Positions 1-11,582 of a DNA stretch of 64,000 bases are shown here, in pieces (the stretch's first letter is position 1; every line of letters starts with the position of its first letter). The stretch is from NCBI GenBank assembly GCA_038503075.1, contig JBCAML010000014.1, positions 1,116,001 to 1,180,000 on the forward strand, read 5' to 3'. The translations under genes and the position numbers were made by a program. The DNA comes from Gyromitra esculenta (taxonomy: Eukaryota; Ascomycota; Pezizomycetes; Pezizales; Discinaceae). Under the pieces are notes generated by a model. The model ran no database searches. It was given only the letters and a program-made list of their open reading frames with translations, and was not told where the DNA came from.

Positions 1-1448
1 AGCAATTGCAACACCCACTGCAAGCGCACCCACGATCCCCACCAGCGGCCACACCCACCCGCCCTCGCTCCTCTTAACAATCCCCTCAAACTCCCCCTCC
101 AGCCTCTCCGCCATGCGCTCCTTCGAAAACTCTGCAACAACTCTCTCCCTGCCCCTCCTGCCCATCTCCTCGACAACCTCCACCTCCATGGTAAACACCA
201 CATCCCTCATAACGTCCGCCCACGCCTGCTCCTCCGCGGGCCTCAACCACCCCGTCACCCCGTCCTCTACAGTCTCCAGCGGGCCCCCGCTGTTATGCGC
301 CAGCACCGGCACCCCCGCCAACATCGCCTCCAGGGGGACGATGCCAAAGTGCTCCCGCGCGGGAGTATAACACAGCAGGGCCGCCGTCGCCAGCAGATGC
401 GTCTTCAGCGCCGCGGGAATCGAGAGCAGGAACAGCACCTGTGTTTCCGCGGGGATCGACAAGCTGGATATAAAGTTCCTGCTGGTGGCGGTCGGGAGCT
501 GCAGGCGCCCACACAGCGCGACGAGGTCCGCATGGTACGCCACGTTCTCGCCGACGCGGGGGTCGTAGCCGCCGGCGACGACGAGCCGGACGCGGCAGCG
601 CTCGGAGGCGGACAGCAGCGCGAAGGCCCGGATGGCGAGGTCGATGTTCTTCTTGCGCTCGAAGCGGTTGATGGAGAGCAGGATCTTCTTGTCGTCGTCG
701 GGCAGGACCGTCACTGTGCGCGCGGGGGCCGGGGCGGTGTCGACGCAGGGGTAGACGACGTGCGGGACGGTGGGGATGCGCGGGAAGGCGTCGCGGAAGA
801 CGGACTTGGTGAAGGCGCTGTTGACCACGATGGCGTCGGCGAGGCCGGTGGTTGCGGCCTCGAGCCAGTCGAACGGGAGGCGGTACAGCGCCTTGAGGAG
901 CGAGTGCCGCGGCGCCAGCAGGTAGTCGGGGAAGTGGCAGTAGAAGAGCACCTTTGCGTGCGGGGCAAAGAGCCGCAGCAGCGGGACCGCGGCGGAGAGC
1001 TGGTCGATGAAGATGCAGTCGTAGTGCGCGAGCTGCCCGGCGGCCGCGAGCCCGAGCACGAGGTGCAGCTGCCGCAGGATTGCGCAGAGGATGGAGAAGC
1101 GGCCGAGCACGTTCGGCGGCACGATCGTGTGTCCGGCGACGCGCACTGTGAGCGTTCCTGCGCAGAGAGTCAGCAGCGGCCTTCTTCAGCGCAAACCCCC
1201 CGAACACGCATATTCTCGCCCGAACAGCCGCAGAGCACCGGACGTCCAGACATACCATTGCGGGCTTCGTCGAAGCAGTGCCGCGGATCGCAGTGCGAGG
1301 TGTAGATGGTGACGGCGTGGCCGCGGTCCTGCAGGCCCACGGCCGCGTCCACGACCAGCCGCTCCGCGCCGCCAATGCCCAGGTCCGGGTGGATAAACAG
1401 GATCCGCTGCGGCGCCTCCGTCTCTGTCGCTGTGCGTTGTTCGGCCAT
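1..1448 (-). CDS. ALG2: ALG2 alpha-1,3/1,6-mannosyltransferase (3' end cut by window edge)
   Basis: Family GT4 enzyme that adds the second and third mannose to the dolichol-linked glycan on the cytosolic face of the ER. Seen: exon 1 at 1448-1256 begins MAEQRTATE and soon reads [18 protein letters not shown], the typical ALG2 N-terminus. A 98-nt intron (1255-1158) splits the Gly of NGT, and exon 2 runs to the left edge. Exon 2 carries [10 protein letters not shown] and a GT4 C-terminal block with [11 protein letters not shown], then [10 protein letters not shown]. The last visible residues ([15 protein letters not shown]) are a hydrophobic segment, in line with a C-terminal membrane anchor; the stop codon is outside the window. 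The base composition is very GC-rich compared with the rest of the window. It is divergent from DSC3 with a 192 bp gap. Identification is firm. Confidence 0.93.
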
Positions 1449-1640
1449 GGCTGCGGGTCGTCGGTGGAGGTCGGCTGCGGTGCGAGCTGGAGCCCGGAAG
1501 AGCTGACGTTGACGCGCCAGGAGCACGTGACAGCGCTGACCCCTGCGGCTCTTGGTGGTGCCTACAGCTGGCTGTGCCTGTGTCCGACCGACCAACCCGC
1601 CGCGTTCTCCGCACTCCTACCTGTCTTCTGCAAGCCCGCC
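1449..1640. promoter_or_regulatory. Shared divergent promoter region ALG2/DSC3
   Basis: Only 192 bp separate the two start codons, so both promoters must fit here. GC-rich; no individual site is named. Confidence 0.5.
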
Positions 1641-2526
1641 ATGGGCGAACCCTCCTCCGCTCCCCCCCCGCTGCACTCGCGCGCTGCATCGGTGCTGGAC
1701 GACCCGCCCTCGCCGCTGTCGCTGAACATCCGCTTCGCCATCTCGCTCCCGGACATACCCATCTTCGTCGCGAGCGCCGACACCACCCCTGTTTCCACGC
1801 TCAAACGCCAGATCCGCGATGCACTCCCGCCGGAGCAGTCGCGGCGGCGACTGCGGCTGATCCACGCCGGCAGGGTGCTCTCGGACTCGGCGACGCTCGG
1901 GTCGCAGGTGCAGGCGCCGAAAGCACCGCCGCGGTCAGCGAGCGTCAAGGGGAAGGAGAAGGCGGAGAAGGACGACGACGAGGAACGGCTAAGGAGGGTG
2001 GTTTACATTCACTGTGGTGTTGGTGACGAGCTCACGGACGAGGAGCTGGCAAAGGAGGCAGAGAATAGAGAGGTAGCTCCCCCTCCCCCCCAGGGTATTG
2101 TGGGTAGGGTCCTTGCTGATGGATGTCTGTTAGGCTGCTCCTGTTGCTGTCCCGCCGCGGACAACGCTCCCGCAGCCGCTGGGGTTTGATAGGCTTCTCT
2201 CGGCGGGCTTCACGGAGTCTGATGTTGCCTCGCTGCGGTCACAGTTTAATCGGCTGCACGGGTACAACCGCGACGAGGAGGAGAACGCGCGGCTGCTGGA
2301 AGACAGGTGGATCGATGAGTCTGCGGGACAGGGCGCCGAGCTGGCAGACGGGAGTCCGGCGGGGAGCTACGAGGACATGTTTGTGGGCACTGCAATTGGG
2401 TTCTTCTGGCCGGTGGCCATCTTCCTGATGCGGGAAGAGGGCGTGTTTACGAAGCGGAGACAGATGGCGATTGTGGCGGGGCTGCTGGTCAATTTGGCGT
2501 TTTCAGTACTGAGGCTCTCGTCATGA
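1641..2526 (+). CDS. DSC3: Dsc E3 ubiquitin ligase complex subunit 3 (Dsc3)
   Basis: Member of the Golgi/endosomal Dsc E3 ligase complex, which in fission yeast and Aspergillus drives cleavage of the SREBP transcription factor. Two exons, 1641-2072 and 2134-2526 (intron 61 nt, phase 0), encode 274 aa. Residues ~25-95 resemble a ubiquitin-like fold (LNIRFAISLPD, then STLKRQIRDAL and RLRLIHAGRVL). The second exon gives the DUF2407-type C-terminal part: GFDRLLSAGFTESDVASLRS, a GYNRDEEENARLLEDRWID block, then two membrane segments around GTAIGFFWPVAIFLM and MAIVAGLLVNLAFSVL. The start is the first ATG. The splice choice is supported by frame continuity into GFDRLL. DSC2 lies 12 kb away. Confidence 0.85.
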
Positions 2527-2920
2527 CGGGGGGGAGAAGGAAGACTGGATAGGAAAGATGGAAGACTGGATACAGAACAGACAGGCAGACATGGACGAGG
2601 ACAGCATGGTGTTTGGTGTTTGGGCATTTGATTGTAGGATATTCTCTGGATTGGACTGTACACGTAGCTATATATTCTCAGCTTCTCGACCGCCCGCCTG
2701 TTTTGTGTGTTTATATTCCCTATTCCCAGTCCCGGCATCCCGATCATTGACCCCCGATTCTCACTCGACGCCGCCAAGACGTCGCCAAGCCCTTTCGGCG
2801 GCGGCTCAAAGTTTTGCACCACCAAAAGAGAAAAAAAGACGTCTCTGAATAACTTCACCGGCTCCACCACCTCTGCAGCACACACAGCGAGGGCTCTGAG
2901 CAACTCCACCCCGCCGGACA
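2527..2920. other. Intergenic DSC3-ENP2
   Basis: About 390 bp between two genes on the same strand. It should hold the DSC3 3' UTR and the ENP2 promoter. A pyrimidine-rich stretch with a TATATA-like sequence (about 2668-2674) lies in the middle. No gene is seen. Confidence 0.5.
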
Positions 2921-5334
2921 ATGTCGCTCAAGGTAACCCAGCAGAACGGGATCTCCGTCTACACCATCTCGGGCTCGAACACCGGACGCTCGCTGCCAGA
3001 CTGGCTGGCCAGGAAGCGGAAGCGCTCGCTGAAGAACGATGAAGCCTACCAGAACCGGATTGAGCTGATTCAAGACTTTGAGTTTGAAGAGGCCAGCCAG
3101 TGCATCAAGGTCAGCGAGGACGGAGAGTATGCCATGGCTACTGGTGAGTTGTGGATATCCTTCTGCTGGGTGGATCAGTGCTAACATCGCCAGGTACCTA
3201 CAAGCCCCAGCAGCACGTCTATCACCTGCCCTCTTCAGCCCTGAAGTACGCCCGCCACACTTCGTCTCTCAATATCAAATTCCTCCTGCTCTCGACCGAC
3301 TACACAAAGTCTCTCCACCTGCAAACTGACCGCTCCCTCGAATTCCACACCGCCATGGGCTGCCACCACACGACCCGCATCCCACGGTATGGCCGTGATC
3401 TGGCCTACCTCAAGCCCTTCGCCCATGCCATTATCCCCGCGGACGGCAACCTCGTCTTCCGTCTCGACCTCGAAGCTGGGCGCTTCCTAAAGCCCTTTGA
3501 ACTCGGCAACGACGACGTCAACAGCGTCGAGTGCGTTGGCGTCGCCGAGGGTTCCCACGGCCTCATGGCATTCGGCACCAACATCGGCACAACCGAATTC
3601 TGGGACCCCCGAACCCGAACCCGAATTGGCATCCTCGCCCCGCCCCCCAAAACCAGCATCTTCACAAGCACCCTGGGAACCGCCTCGATCCCCGGCGTCA
3701 CAGCCGCCCGCTTCGCCCCCAGCGGCCTAACCCTCGCCACCGGAAACGAAGCCGGTATCATCACCCTCTACGACCTCCGTAGTCCCACCCCACTGCTGAG
3801 CAAAGACCAAGGCTACGGCTTCCCAATCCAAACCCTCGAATTCCTGCACAGCACCACCACCTCCTCTTCCACCTCCGCATACGAATCCACCAGCAGCCCC
3901 AAGGTCCTCTCGTCGTGCAGGCGCATCATCAAGATCTGGGACGCCGCCTCCGGCCGTCCCTGGACCAGCATCGAGCCAAGCGTAGACCTAAACGACGTCT
4001 GCGTGGTCCCCAACAGCGGCATGCTCCTGACCGCCAACGAAGGTCGCGAAATGCACAGCTTCCTGATCCCCGCGCTCGGCCCGTCGCCGTGGTGGTGCGC
4101 CCACCTCGACACCCAGATCGAGCAGCTGGCCGACAAGAGCATTAACGATCCGGACGCATACGTGTCTTCCTCTGGCGCCGCCGCGGCTGCCGGCGAAACA
4201 GTCACATATGACAACTACAAGTTCCTTACCAAAGCCGAGTTGAAGAACCTCAACCTGGACCACCTCCTCGGCGGAGGAGTGAAGCAGAAGGGAGGAGGAG
4301 GAGGAGGAGGAGCGCTGGTAAGACCGTATATGCACGGCTACTTCGTGGACCAGCGGCTCTACGACGAAGCCAGACTGATCGCGGATCCGTTCGAGTGGGA
4401 GCGCGAGCGAACCCGCATCGTGGCCGCGAAGATCGAGAAGGAGCGCGAATCCCGAATCCGCACGTCCGGCAACACTACCGCAAAAGTCAAGATCAATAAA
4501 CGCCTCGCGGAGCGCCTCAGCTCCCTCGAAGACAAACTGGAGCGAACACGGAAACGCGCGGCCGAGGAAGCAGGCGAAGAACCGGAGGCTGGGGAGGAAG
4601 AGGAAGTTATGGTCGAGGGCGGAAAGAAGAAGAAGCCAGGCGCGGTCCTTAAGGACGATCGCTTCGACAGACTCTTCCAGAACGCAGACTTCGAGGTCGA
4701 TGAGAACACGCTTGAATTCCAGCAACTCAACCCCTCGACCAGACCGCGAGGCCGCACCGCAGCAGAGGAGGAAGAAAACGACGACGACGACGACGAAGCG
4801 CCTAAGCGCAAAGCTGTCAATCCCGACTCAGACTCAGACTCAGACCCAGACTCGACGTCAGACTCAGACGAAGAGGAGAGCGACGATGGGAAACAACCGA
4901 ACCAACGAGGCGCTCGAAAACAAAAGAAGCAGGAGCCGGAAATGCGTATTTCGAGCAGCACGTACAAGAAATCTGGCCACGACACGCGAGGGTTCCCAGC
5001 GAGCGCGGTGCAGAAGCGCATGAACAAGGAGAAGAGCTTCGGCTCGAGAGCTGCGTCGTCATCGTCTGGTGCGTCCGGGAGAGGTAGAGGAGGACGAGGA
5101 CGAGGCGGCGCAGCAGCCCCGGTGCTGGGCGAGCGAGAGGTTACGTTTTTTGCCAGCGGCACCAAGAGCGGTAGGGTGGAGAAGAGCGAACGGGGCGGAA
5201 GTGGCAGAGGCGGTCGAGGCGGCTTCGGCGGTAGAGGAGGAAGAGGAGGGAGAGACGGAGGCGCAGGGAGGAACCCGAAGGATAGACGAAGTGCAAGCGG
5301 GAATGCATTCAGGAGGGAAGGTGTGGCAAAGTAA
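2921..5334 (+). CDS. ENP2: ENP2/NOL10-like nucleolar WD-repeat protein
   Basis: Nucleolar protein needed for 18S rRNA maturation as part of the 90S/small-subunit processome. Exons 2921-3143 and 3194-5334 (50-nt intron, phase 1) encode 787 aa. The N-terminus (MSLKVTQQNGISVYTISG, RSLPDWLARKRKRSLK) and the WD-repeat core (TRIPRYGRDLAYL, NSVECVGVAEGSHGLMAFGT, SSCRRIIKIWDAASGRPW) fit the Enp2/NOL10 family. A NUC153-like block follows near residues ~570-600 (DDRFDRLFQNADFEVDENT). The tail is strongly acidic with S/D repeats and then RGG/GRGG-rich, typical of nucleolar RNA-binding proteins. A poly-Gly run encoded by GGA repeats lies near 4300. The long antisense reading frames here are compositional shadows. 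Confidence 0.93.
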
Positions 5335-6009
5335 AAACAAAAAGTTGATGAGTGGGATACCCTATGCTCGGGATATTACGAAAATTTGTATACACAGTAC
5401 GGTACTAGTAGATACTTACAGTTGTGGCGGGAACTTTGTCGTCTCTGTCACCTTGTATATAATTACAGGGTCAATGACCCGGATGGCGTTTTTGTGGCGT
5501 TCATTTTAAGTTAAACAAAAAGTCCGATTTTCTTGCCCCAGGGCCTTCCTGAGACTCTTGTTATCCCCAAGCTTTAAGTGATGCTAAAGCAGTCTGCTGA
5601 ATATACTTTCTCCCATCTCCAAGAACAAATTAGTAACAGTGAGATCAAGCTACAAGAGCACAAGTTTACATCAATCAAAACACTGCAATAACCAACGAGT
5701 GACAATATATGATTCTCTAAGGAAGACAATGTTTATTACCATCTCTATCTAATTTCTGGTGTCGAGATTTTGAATCAAGTTTATTTTGCCGCCCAAGGAC
5801 AAATCACCTCAGACAGCCACACGCTTTCAATCTAAAAAAAATCGCGCGCACAAGTAACAACTCATGAATAGAAAAAACGATTTACTGTTTACCGGTATAT
5901 ATCTTTTCAAGACCAACATCTCCTCGCCAGCCGCACCTATGCACCTCTTCTGCCCATTCGTGAACACACCCCACATATCCCAATCCTTCTTTCTATTCCT
6001 TTTATTCGC
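5335..6009. other. Intergenic, convergent ENP2/ARP3
   Basis: The 3' regions of two convergent genes, AT-rich with poly-A/T runs. No coding signal beyond short chance frames. Confidence 0.5.
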
Positions 6010-7778
6010 CTACTGGCCCGGTCCACCCAGCAATGCAAACCTTCTAACAATGCTTGGCCCAATCTCATCATACTCTGCCTTAGTATGGCAGTAGCTTCTA
6101 AACTCCGGCGTCTGTCCCAACAGAGATCCACCGAACCATGGCCCGTGACGCTGTCTCTTATGCGTGATAACCTGAACCTCAAGACCACCAGATTTCACTC
6201 CACCGGACCTTTCTTCCGATTTCTTGATACGAGCATCAACAAGATGGCGGATGTCGCGCTGAAGACGGCGACCAAAATCTTTGTAGAGGGTAGAACCACC
6301 AGAAAGGACGATGTTCTAGAAGATATATTAGTTGCATGTCGAGGCAAGGAAAATATTGAAGTGCTCATTACCTTGTATAGCCCCCTCCTCACGTCAATTG
6401 GGCTCGTCTGAATAACCGTGTCCACAATGTTGGGTAATGGCGTCAAAAAATCACTCGAAAAAATCTCTGGATTGAAGAAAATCTCCGGCGCCAGAAACCT
6501 CTCATACCCGACATCGACTGTGACAGTGCGGCCACCGGCCTGCTCAACGACATACTTCTGGAACCGCTCAGGCTCCTTGTCGAAGCGTGTAAACTCCTTC
6601 ACAATATCTGGAGACACGTAGCAGAACTCCTCCTTGATACGCTCGGCAGTCTTCAAGGACGAATCGGCTTCACCGCGGTCGCGCAGGAGAGATTGCACGA
6701 AAGTTGTGATATCACGACCAGCGATGGGGATCGATTTAATGGATGAGCCAATGACATAACCTTCGGCCTGGAAAATTTCTTAGCCTTAGAGCTTCTAGGA
6801 GAGCCAACAGGAACGTACCACAGGGATGACGTGGGTAACACCATCACCGGAATCGACGACAGTACCGGTCAAGCTTCGGTCTTGCACCTTGCTGCTAGTC
6901 CAACTCGCTGCCAACGCCAGTACGGCTTGCACAGCAATGTAGAGACCAGCACAATTGAATGTCTCGAACATGATCTCGGCGGTATTTTCACGCGATTCGG
7001 GAGGGTTCAAAGGCTGGGGACATAGATTAGTACATTCATTCCTTCATATATTGCCCGGCGGTCAGAGTATAAGCCTTACTGGTTCTGTGAGAAGGAAGTA
7101 GTGGTCTTCCGGCTCAACTCGGAGATACTTGAAAATCGAGTTCTGCCAGAAACGTTCCATGTGATCCTATCAAGAGACTTGTCAGCCATACTCAGTCTCA
7201 ATTGCACTGACCACGGAGCTGTACACACCCAGTTATCGACCTGTCCATGTCTGATCGGATAATGGATACCATATCCTAACCCACCACCTTGTTAGCACCA
7301 TAACTCCTAGCTCCCCTGAATTGACCCTTCGTTTCAATTCCATTCCGCCCCTCCCTAGGCAATTCGAAAGAGGAAGCGTACCCAGTCCGCTAGACTGTGC
7401 AAGCGCCTCATCTCCAATAAAGTAGTCCAGATCCTCTGTTCCCCTCTTCGAGCTCAGGTGCCCGCTCGGTCCGGCTCCTCCGGTGAGATATGACGGCTTC
7501 TGGGCGACCGCCGGGCGTCCCGAACCAGATCCACCCCCTCCAGTGGAGCCTTTTATGGCAATTGCAGTGGGGAACACAAAGGACGGGGAATCGTTTCCGG
7601 CGAAACCTACACAGGAAGGAATATCAGTATTAAGCTCGCCGAGAGCGTAATCGGAATGGTAGGCACACACCTAGCTTTGAGTAACCCGTACCGCTGCGTA
7701 TGGTTAGCTCGTAGAACGCAACGAGGACCGAGGGGGTACTTACTTGTCCATGACAACGGCGGGGGTTTGGTTAGCCAT
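6010..7778 (-). CDS. ARP3: Actin-related protein 3 (Arp2/3 complex)
   Basis: Nucleating subunit of the Arp2/3 complex that builds branched actin at endocytic patches. Eight exons give 437 aa: 7778-7744, 7693-7671, 7606-7382, 7275-7229, 7166-7080, 7013-6819, 6767-6372, 6315-6010. Seen: the N-terminal actin signature ([34 protein letters not shown]), [57 protein letters not shown], and the Arp3-type end [13 protein letters not shown] ... [14 protein letters not shown]. The frame sums exactly across all exons. A Gly/Ser-rich insert ([13 protein letters not shown]) near residue 45 falls where fungal Arp3 varies. The 23-nt exon 2 is easy to miss. Confidence 0.95.
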
Positions 7779-8244
7779 TTGGATGAAGCTGGAGACAAGT
7801 GAAACCCAGGTAGAAGGGTGGTATTGCGAGAATTCTGATGCTGTTGTGGTTGAGAGTTGGTGATGTTCCTAGCACCAAGCGGGGGAGGTTGCGTAGGTGT
7901 GGCTTGAGCATCGGTAGGGTGAGGGTTTAGCAGAGCCTCAGTCAGCTATTCACATGTAGTACCAAGCGATACCTACATATTAACAACGAAGCTCTATTGG
8001 ATTCTTAGTAAAAGTCCTGGGTTTTTCGTCTCAATATGATTAAATTAGTGACAATGAGGAGTAATTAAGCCAAAATTCGTGCCTTTTATATGGATTCTCG
8101 GAATCTCAGTGTTTACCAGAGTCCCGCTGGACCTGAAGCACCGTTCGTAATCCGATAGTACATTCACGTAGATAAAACACCAACCTGCCATGCGAAAATA
8201 CACATATACTAGATAAACATAAAAAAGATATCATAAAAACGTGA
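7779..8244. other. Intergenic ARP3 promoter / ALG12 3' region
   Basis: Upstream region of ARP3 (minus strand) and 3' region of ALG12. Nothing coding seen. Confidence 0.5.
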
Positions 8245-10153
8245 TCAACTCTCCTTCTTCAAAATCCATACCATTTCTTCCATCCTTGCCCCGATCCAGT
8301 AGCCCTTGAAAACCCTATCCCTAAGTCCATATCCGTCCTCTAACACCCTTTTCCACCATACAGATGAAGGCTCATGTTCCTTTGTCAGGCCCAATTCCTC
8401 AGCTTCTTCTTCTCCCGGCGCTGGAGCACCAATGTGAACAATCTCCCCTAGTTTGTATACTTTAATCCCTTTCCATCCTACAACACTATCCACGATTCTC
8501 CATTTACCAATAACCCTTCCCACCTCGCTGGTGACAACCCAATCAATATCCTCCCAGAATTCTGGGGTAAGCAAGGTATCTTCATCTTCTGTCTTATCGA
8601 AGACAACACTCCTGATCGCCATCCTCCATTTTACGGCCGCATTACCAGACAATGGCACCAACGGCTGTTCCTGTAAGAATCTCGTGGCACCCGTCATGCA
8701 AACGAGTGTATCCAGATGTACTTTCTCCGTATATCTCCCATTTACACCTTCCCTGGTCAAAGCCTGGTGCAACTTCCCCACAGCCTCCCCGCCAGGATAG
8801 TTCCATGAGCTTATGAGCATCATTCCCGTTCCTGCCAAAGCGGCAAGCACCATCGACCCGCAAATTCCCATCGCGAATGTTGCATAGACCACATTCTTAC
8901 TCCTTCTGTTCCAAATCCATGTATTCCCTAGTGCCCCGCAAAGCGTCAATGTCGGGACGACGTACACCACAAACCGCCATTCTTTATGTGGCAGGTAAGA
9001 ATACACCGCAACGTATCCCAACGCTGGAATCAGAAGCTCCCTTGCAGCTCTCGGGGAACCGTACCAGCATGCCGGCAAAGATACGAGCAAGACAGATGGG
9101 TTAAGCAATAGCTTTGGTAAAGCAGAGCTAAAGTAGTAATGCCATGGTGAAACACCCCATTCTGACGATTTGTTGTCAATGGCGTTATATAAAAATCCCG
9201 AAAGCTCAGGCCAGATCAATCCAGTCTTTTCCGTCAAGAACGGGGTCGTGAAGATCCTTGCCTCTTCATTTTGCGATTGCCAGAAGTATGAGTCGATGCT
9301 AAGCGTAACTGTGAGCCCAATTACGCCTCCTGCAATTCCTGCAGGAACGACGTCTCTGAACAGTGAAAGACGACGTGTTAGGAGCAGCTGCAATGTCACG
9401 AAGAAGAGTAGTATCGCGAGTTCTGAACGAAATACCACTGTGGTAAAAGTGAGGAGGTAGATTCCGAGCTTATAATTACCCTTTCGCCGTTTTGGGGTCG
9501 TTATAGGGCCTGGGAGAAAGAAGGACAGCGCTACCGTTGACAGGATTAGCGCAAAAGTGTTTGGCAGTGGCCTCGAGGCGTAATATGGTAGATGGAATTG
9601 CGATAACTGGAGGACGGTATAGAAGACTGCGGTTGTGCGACCATAAGCAATGCGGACGGAGCGGGTATATATGCCCAGCGAAAGCGCTGTTAGAGCACCC
9701 AGAACACCGCGGACTATTATGACGCACTATTTGTAAGTCTTTACTCTTCGCTAACACCCTGCACGCAAAGAAAAGGGAAAAGCGAACCAATAACTTGATG
9801 GTTCACGATATCCCCCAACACGTCGATAAAAGGCCTACTAAGTCCCGCCAGTACTACAGGTCCAACGAACGTCCTTGGTACTGCCCCAGGAAAAGCAAAA
9901 TGATCATAATCTTCTTTCAGCGCGGCTGCCACGTTGCTTGTCGATATTCCATAGCGTAAGATGTCGTGCGTCGCCTGTAGGTTGAACGATTCCTCGACTT
10001 TTGTATAGGGCGCTGTTACCAGGTGTACAACTATCACGGTCGCGTAAAGCACCCCAAAAAGAATATCTGGTTTATAGACATCATGGTATTAGAATGAAGC
10101 GTACATGAAGAGGGAAGTTGAATCCAAAGTATATACATACCTAGAACCACCAT
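8245..10153 (-). CDS. ALG12: ALG12 dolichyl-P-Man alpha-1,6-mannosyltransferase
   Basis: ER GT22 multipass enzyme that adds the alpha-1,6 mannose to the dolichol-linked Man7 glycan. Three exons, 10153-10141, 10066-9788 and 9713-8245, give 586 aa. Exon 1 is only 13 nt (ATG plus three codons and one base). Seen: [86 protein letters not shown], all typical of the Alg12/GT22 family, and about ten hydrophobic segments. Intron 2 (9787-9714) was placed by the need to read VIVRGVLG across the junction. Its donor GTTCGC is weak. ALG2 lies 7 kb to the left. Confidence 0.92.
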
Positions 10154-11105
10154 GCTATCTAACCAGAGGCGCTATATAAATCGATTTCTTCGAAATTAAT
10201 GATATTACTCTCCTCCTACCCAGCCACAGGAGATCTCCAATAGATAAGGCTACCTCTGTCCCGTAGCTACATATAGAGGGGTGTAGGCAATAGGTGTCTA
10301 CGGTTGACTCGGTGATAAAATGATAAAACTCGGTAACAATTAGCTGGGGGTGTGGTTGAACGTTTGCGATCAAATAAATCTTAGAGACATCGACAAAACT
10401 ATCCTGCTCTCCAATTTGAACGCAGGAGAGGTTGCTGAATGTTGAGATTCCTTGGCAGTACATGGAGCCGCATTCACAGCTGGTAGCTCGCGACAAAATC
10501 TAATCTTATCTAGACGATCTGATGTCTAGTTTGCATATGATATCACTCGCAGAAGGGATTGCGGGGACCCCCCGTTTTACAGTGATAAAGATTTAGTAGA
10601 GAGCATTCGGCAATATAAATTAATATAGTACATGTGATTTTCAACGTGCTTCTCTCCTTGGATCACTTCAATCTACCTGGATATACCCATACATAACGGG
10701 TACATGAAAGGTCTTGATCCTAAAAAACGCAAAATGATGAAGGAGGATCATCAATCTTATACCTACGCATATGAAAGTAAAGGTCCATATGTGAATATTA
10801 TGTTCTTGGGAATAATTTTGATTTGCAGAATGCCTCTCTTAGAATGCCTGCATTGCGCCTTTTTGTAGGGAATATCCCAACTTGACTTAAGGATCCATTA
10901 TATTTATATTGTGTAATTCCACCAGCTACCAATAAATACTATAGTAGATATATAAAGCTCCTCATTGTAGGGACATACCACACCCCATAAACAACGAATC
11001 CCAAAGCGCGGCCAGAAAACAAACAAAAATCTCAACCACAGCTCGTAAGCAACTTACTCGAAATTTTGAAAATTTTTCGTAATATTCACGCATCTACAAG
11101 GCACT
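10154..11105. other. Intergenic, AT-rich
   Basis: About 950 bp between the ALG12 start and the small gene at 11.1 kb. Short frames only. No tRNA-like fold and no recognisable element were found by eye. Confidence 0.45.
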
Positions 11106-11582
11106 ATGACTAAATACGTATACAACTTCTTTAAGCCGGGAAGCCAACGGGAAGCTAGATCAGCGGAGGTAGGAGTAACTAAAAATACTATGGTCGAACT
11201 CATGAAATCTGGCAACTTGCCACCCAATCCTGCCTGGACCAATACGGCACTCGATGAAGCCTTTGAGATCCACGACGTAGACATGTATGAATTGATGCTT
11301 GTTCAGAATGACGTAGCAGCTCTTCAAAAATATCTTTACGGTGAAATGCGTAGCGAAATTAGCTTCGTCAAGAGCGTCCCCGGGGTTGTTTTAACCCTTC
11401 AAGAAGTCACTGTTTTCAGGGAGGCTGTTGGGTATTTAGGCATTGCAATTCGAGAAGCAGAAAAATGCTACCGTAAGTTAGCTACTTTGCGGTATCCTCG
11501 AGTCGAGGAAATACGACAGCGGCAAATAAACGCTAGCCACGACTTATCGCAGATTCTCGCAGATATGTATGATATGATCTAG
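11106..11582 (+). CDS. Hypothetical protein, 158 aa, intronless
   Basis: I do not recognise this protein. An uninterrupted frame from ATG at 11106 to TAG at 11582 reads MTKYVYNFFKPGSQREARSA and continues with a mixed-charge, mainly helical composition. There is no signal peptide, membrane segment or cysteine motif. The frame is long for DNA this AT-rich, and codon use looks coding. It stands alone in about 2.7 kb of otherwise empty DNA between ALG12 and WRS1. It shows no obvious similarity to the paralogous pair at 34-39 kb. It may be a lineage-specific gene or a remnant of a larger one. Confidence 0.5.
   Translation: MTKYVYNFFKPGSQREARSAEVGVTKNTMVELMKSGNLPPNPAWTNTALDEAFEIHDVDMYELMLVQNDVAALQKYLYGEMRSEISFVKSVPGVVLTLQEVTVFREAVGYLGIAIREAEKCYRKLATLRYPRVEEIRQRQINASHDLSQILADMYDMI

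Noticed and set aside
293..1375. 360-codon minus-strand frame overlapping ALG2
   Set aside because: Arg/Ala/Pro-rich shadow frame caused by high GC; the conserved ALG2 frame occupies the same bases.
3988..5165. Long antisense frames opposite ENP2 (245 and 268 codons)
   Set aside because: Low-complexity Ser/Leu mirror of the acidic and RGG repeats of ENP2; no own start context or family features.
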